Of a stretch of 64,000 bases of DNA, positions 60,101-64,000 are shown piece after piece (position 1 is the first letter of the stretch; every line of letters starts with the position of its first letter). The stretch covers positions 5,579,958 through 5,643,957 of the forward strand of contig CM038913.1 in NCBI GenBank assembly GCA_021904315.1, in the 5' to 3' direction. A program made the position numbers and the translations under genes. Origin of the DNA: Sphagnum magellanicum (lineage: Eukaryota > Streptophyta > Sphagnopsida > Sphagnales > Sphagnaceae). A model generated the notes under the pieces. That model saw only the letters and a program-made list of their open reading frames with translations, did not search any database and was not told the DNA's origin.

Positions 60101-63100
60101 ATAAAGTTAAAATAACATTTTCCATCAATTTTCATACATTCATAAATTAAAGTTATGACGATTTTGACATTTTTGTGACATGTTTATTTTTTTATATGTA
60201 CTCTTTCTTTGTACAACTTAGGTGTATATTAGCATTCAATATTATAAAATAAATAAAAATATTTGTATACCAAATGTGGGTAATGTGTTCATTTTCCAAT
60301 CATGAATTATAAGTATGTATAAGAAATAGGGAGATTACATTCAATCTCAAAAAAATAATAATAATAATATAAAAATAACAAAACAAAACTATTGTAAATC
60401 CCCTCCATGTTATATTTATGGTGTTGCACTCCCTTATACATTACACCAATTTTCATTACATTTCAAAAAATAAGGCTATTGCATTCCCTTTTACCATTCA
60501 CCCTTGTAACCATAATTTCCAAGAAAATGAAAATTTTGCATGTTGCAAATTATTTTTGGTTTAAACACAACTTATATGGTGGTTGATAATTTATGGATGT
60601 ACCTTTGATGCAAGTATTGCAATGTGCTTTTGGGCACCTATTGAAATACTCAAGCATTCAATGTTCACATTATAGGTAATACCATTGAAGGATAAAAGGG
60701 TCAATGATAACAAGGCTTTTGCAAGACTAATGTTGTTTGTGAGAGGCATCAAACACTCCCATTGGCCCTTATAGTCTAATGACGAATTAAACTTACCAAC
60801 ACCGAAATGGTAAGTAGGCCCATTGTAGATGGGTGGTAGGTAGGTAAATGAGGGTTGCATAAATGCCTAATATTTGATTTTTTGTGCAATACCATCATTT
60901 TTTTGTGCTGACACCCCTTAAATGGTGAATAGGTGCAAATAGATTGTTTCAAATAGGTAGGTAGGTAGGTAGGCAAGTCACTATGTATGCTAAGGCAATT
61001 GGCCTATTGGTTTGTAGGTTGGGTGGTTTGTAGGGGTAAAAATGATGTTAGTAGGTAGGTAAGTATGATTTTTTTGCAAAAAAACGAAATACAAGTAGGT
61101 AAATCAATAAATAAATTATTTGTGTTAACTTGGGCTAGTTAGTTGGGGGACAAGGACCCAATGAATTTTTTAAAAACCTTGTCTAGCCAACATTCATCCC
61201 AAATGGTGCAGTTGTGGGTGTTGGTTCACTATATTTTTCATGATTTGGAATAGATTAATGGTTCTGTATATTACATATATAATCATTGTCATTTAATTAT
61301 TACAATATTGTCATCTAATAATCCATGATTAAATACATCTAATAATTTCATGACTATATCCAATGGTTTATTATATAATTCAACTACCATGTATGTTACA
61401 ATTGATGAAACACTATACGCATCTTTTTCCAAGGTTATCCATTTCAATATCTATATAGCAAAAGTAAATTAATGTCTCTAATTAAGTTGTCTAAATGTAC
61501 CTATTCCCTTTTATTGAACCACCGCCCCACCTTTTTGGATATGAATTTTTTTTATTGAAATTGAAGGTTATTTGTAAAAGTCAAGAACTTCCCAACAATA
61601 ACAATAACCCACCTTCTCTTAGAAGCAACATGCACTTCAATGAAACACAAATGTTATTCATATTAGTTTTTCATAAACATAAATAATTACATTATGAAAC
61701 ACTAAACAATTTTTACAAAAAAGAAGGTTTGACAACAAATCTTTCAAAGGATCTTTTAAACATTTCATTAATTATTTTACAAACAATAGTTCACCCAATA
61801 ACATTTGACAAAATTTTTGCAACCAATCCTCCTTTGAGTAAAGTTTTGACAACAAATCCTTGGAACAAATTTTGACTTAAAATTTAATAGTCCCAAATAT
61901 GTTGGAAATGAATCAATGAACATCTTTTTGATACATGTTTAACCACTATGTTTGGGTAAGCATAGTCTATATTTAAAAATTGCACCCAATTATAGACCTA
62001 CCAATGTTGGGTGTTAATCGCCAAAACTTGAGCTTAATTGTTTCATAACATAATCAACACAATAAAAAAAAACAATATGGCTGATCCAATGTTCAAATGT
62101 TGGAGGGAGTGACTATGAATTTGTTGAAGGCTAAAATAATTTTAAATATCAATGGTTTCTTAATATGATTGTAAATGAAGTTTCAAACTTCCATAATTTT
62201 CTTCTTAAATCCATATGATGTTTGATTTCTAAACCATTTAATACATACACATTATCCTTTGTGGGAGCATTTTGCATGGCATTATAATACAAGGACAATG
62301 ACACACCTTTAAAGGCTTGCCACAAGATATTGGGATAATGTCTTTGATAAAATGTGTTGTGGAAGACTTTTAAGGCCTAGGCATACTATGTAGCTCCATG
62401 CATTTGGAACAAGAGGATTATGCAAGGGTTAAAGGATGGGATTAAGATGATATTTTCAAGTTAAATTCACAAACATAACAAACTACGTAAACCAAAAAAA
62501 CAATGTGGCTAATGCATGTACAATCAAAATGGTGGATGAATGAATTAAATGTTAACACAAACTAATAACATTCATCATAATTTGAACTTGAGTGGAATCA
62601 TCATTATCCTCCCTATGCAACTCCCTACATGGATTACATTGAAATGGTCATTTTCCTCAAGATTCCCAAATGGAAATCCCAAAATTGGGTCATTGTTTGT
62701 TTTGATTTTTAAAGCATCATAGCTACTTTAAATGATCTTTAAATTCAACAATTTAAGGATTAGTTTTGTACCCCTTGGAAATATATTTTCAACATGGTAT
62801 TAAACTTCTTAATTATAATTGATTGTCTCCTTTAAATCTCATTTAAGTGGTTGAAAGTAAATTTAGCAATGACTCTCAACCCTTCAAATGGTCATGACTT
62901 ATGATACCAATTTTTATTGAAAGAATGTGATCTCATTAAAGTTATCCATAAAGTTTTTTTTGGGACCACCCCCATTCTAACCTTTGTTTTAGTTTCATCC
63001 CTTACTTTTGGTTATTTGTAAAATACCCATAACTAGGAATGAAATAATGAAATTGAAGACCAATGATATAAATTGGGGATAGAAAAGAATTTGAAATTTT

Positions 63101-63617
63101 TTTAAAACATTTTTTTTGGAGGTTTCTATCTAAAAGACTTTTAAGGTTTTCATTTTTTGGGCATATTTTTGTTGTTTTCACTACAAAATTACATTGAAGT
63201 TTGCTCTATGGACTACATAAGATGACTTTTAATGTTTCTTCTGCATGGAACTATATAACCGAACCTTTTTAACTTTGTGCTTTTAAGGTTATTCATATCA
63301 CAACATTTTCACTTGTGAAAGTTCTTTTGATTTTGGATTGTCCTTTTAACTTTTTTTTGTTTTTTGTTTTTTTATAAAGGCTTTTAAATTTTTCTTATCA
63401 TTCTAGGGTTTTTTGGAAAGCTTTTGTATGGGCTTTTATTGGGGTTTTTGAAGGGTACCTTCTTGTGCTCCATGGTTTTTTCTAGCAATGATGTTTTATC
63501 AAACATGGGTGATTTGGGTTTTTAAAAAAAAAAGTAATGACAAGGAGATGAACTCAAAGTAAGTGTAATTAGACTTTCAAATTTTGGAATAGTCCTAATT
63601 AATAAAGGTTTATGTAG

Positions 63618-63900
63618 GTGAATAAACTTGAAATAAACATGAATCAAGTCCAAACAAATTCTAACAACCTAAAACAAAGGTGAATAAGGTTTAAATAAAC
63701 CTAAATCAAGTTGAAACAACCCTTAAGGACTTGAAACAAAAGTTAATAAAATCCAAACAATCTTGAATGAAGTCCAAATAGACTTTAATGAATCTAAAAA
63801 AATGAATAAGGCTTAGACAAACTTGAATTAAATATAAAAAAGGTGAATTAAATCAAAGCAAACCTAAATTAAGTCCAAATTAAAGTGAATTGGGTAAAAA
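63618..63900. repeat. 62-bp degenerate tandem array, about five copies
   Basis: Units start GTGAATAA or a close variant at 63618, 63680, 63742 and 63802, and again near 63843. Each contains AAATCAAGT(C/T)-AAACAA-like blocks. The array degenerates to the right and may continue past the window. Confidence 0.75.
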
Positions 63901-64000
63901 AACCCCTTTAAAAGGATGAAATGGAGTTTTCCAATAAAAGATAGACCTTAATTCAATAATGTTTTGGAGGTGCCAAAATTCACAAAAACCTTCAAGAGGA

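Larger units (their letters stand above)
56881..64000. other. AT-rich region without a supported gene
   Basis: Composition becomes strongly AT-rich again. Simple repeats include AAT near 57134-57158, GTAG near 60957-60973 and a 62-bp tandem array at 63618-63900. The minus-strand segment 57.7-58.3 kb has scattered open patches in several frames (such as 57701-57994), suggesting a decayed coding relic; I could not identify it. No RNA gene was recognised. Confidence 0.55.

Noticed and set aside
1..64000. CRISPR arrays, LTR retrotransposons with reverse transcriptase, tRNA/rRNA genes, organelle-DNA insertions
   Set aside because: I looked for direct-repeat/spacer arrays, RT or integrase motifs, cloverleaf-type genes and plastid or mitochondrial genes and saw none. 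A software scan could still find short non-coding RNAs.

Overview
The window is nuclear DNA of a land plant. Six intron-containing genes with GT-AG introns encode recognisable plant proteins: COX5C, a TBL wall acetyltransferase, CSN6, FIP37, a reversibly glycosylated polypeptide/UDP-arabinose mutase, and a plastid-type MSRB. A seventh encodes an RRM protein. They lie in very AT-rich DNA with decayed DNA transposons. I cannot name the species. Codon use is not GC-rich, so a grass is unlikely, but moss, fern, lycophyte and seed plant cannot be separated by eye.

Layout. 1-6.2 kb: AT-rich, no gene. 6.5-7.85 kb: COX5C (+). 9.25-12.49 kb: a hAT transposon with terminal inverted repeats, an 8-bp target duplication and a dead transposase. 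13.99-15.75 kb: TBL gene (-). 15.8-19.0 kb: tandem duplications and simple repeats. 19.09-22.15 kb: CSN6 (+), nine coding exons. 22.2-37.5 kb: AT-rich desert with minisatellites, one MITE-like inverted repeat and one decayed coding locus of unknown family (29.36-30.84 kb). 37.50-41.25 kb: FIP37 (-), fifteen coding exons. 41.49-43.8 kb: the RRM gene (+), head-to-head with FIP37. 45.9-47.94 kb: dead PIF/Harbinger element, with transposase and Myb/MADF-like ORF1 on opposite strands. 48.61-48.97 kb: short hAT derivative of the same family as the 9-12 kb element, just upstream of the RGP gene (+, 49.84-52.18 kb). 53.93-56.48 kb: MSRB (-), seven exons. 57-64 kb: AT-rich, no gene.

The genes are housekeeping or wall-related and do not form one pathway. 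RGP (UDP-arabinofuranose supply) and TBL (polysaccharide O-acetylation) both act on wall polysaccharides in the secretory system. FIP37 (m6A writer) and its head-to-head RRM neighbour both act on RNA and share a promoter region of about 240 bp. COX5C (mitochondrion), CSN6 (COP9 signalosome) and MSRB (plastid redox repair) are independent.

The most unusual observation links two unrelated genes. The 5' leader and start of the first intron of the RRM gene match the 5' leader, exon-1 end and intron-1 start of MSRB 15 kb away on the other strand. In the RRM gene this module is tandemly duplicated, and the part encoding the MSRB transit peptide is missing. Exon structures were derived by hand from splice consensus, phase and protein similarity recalled from memory; no search was run.
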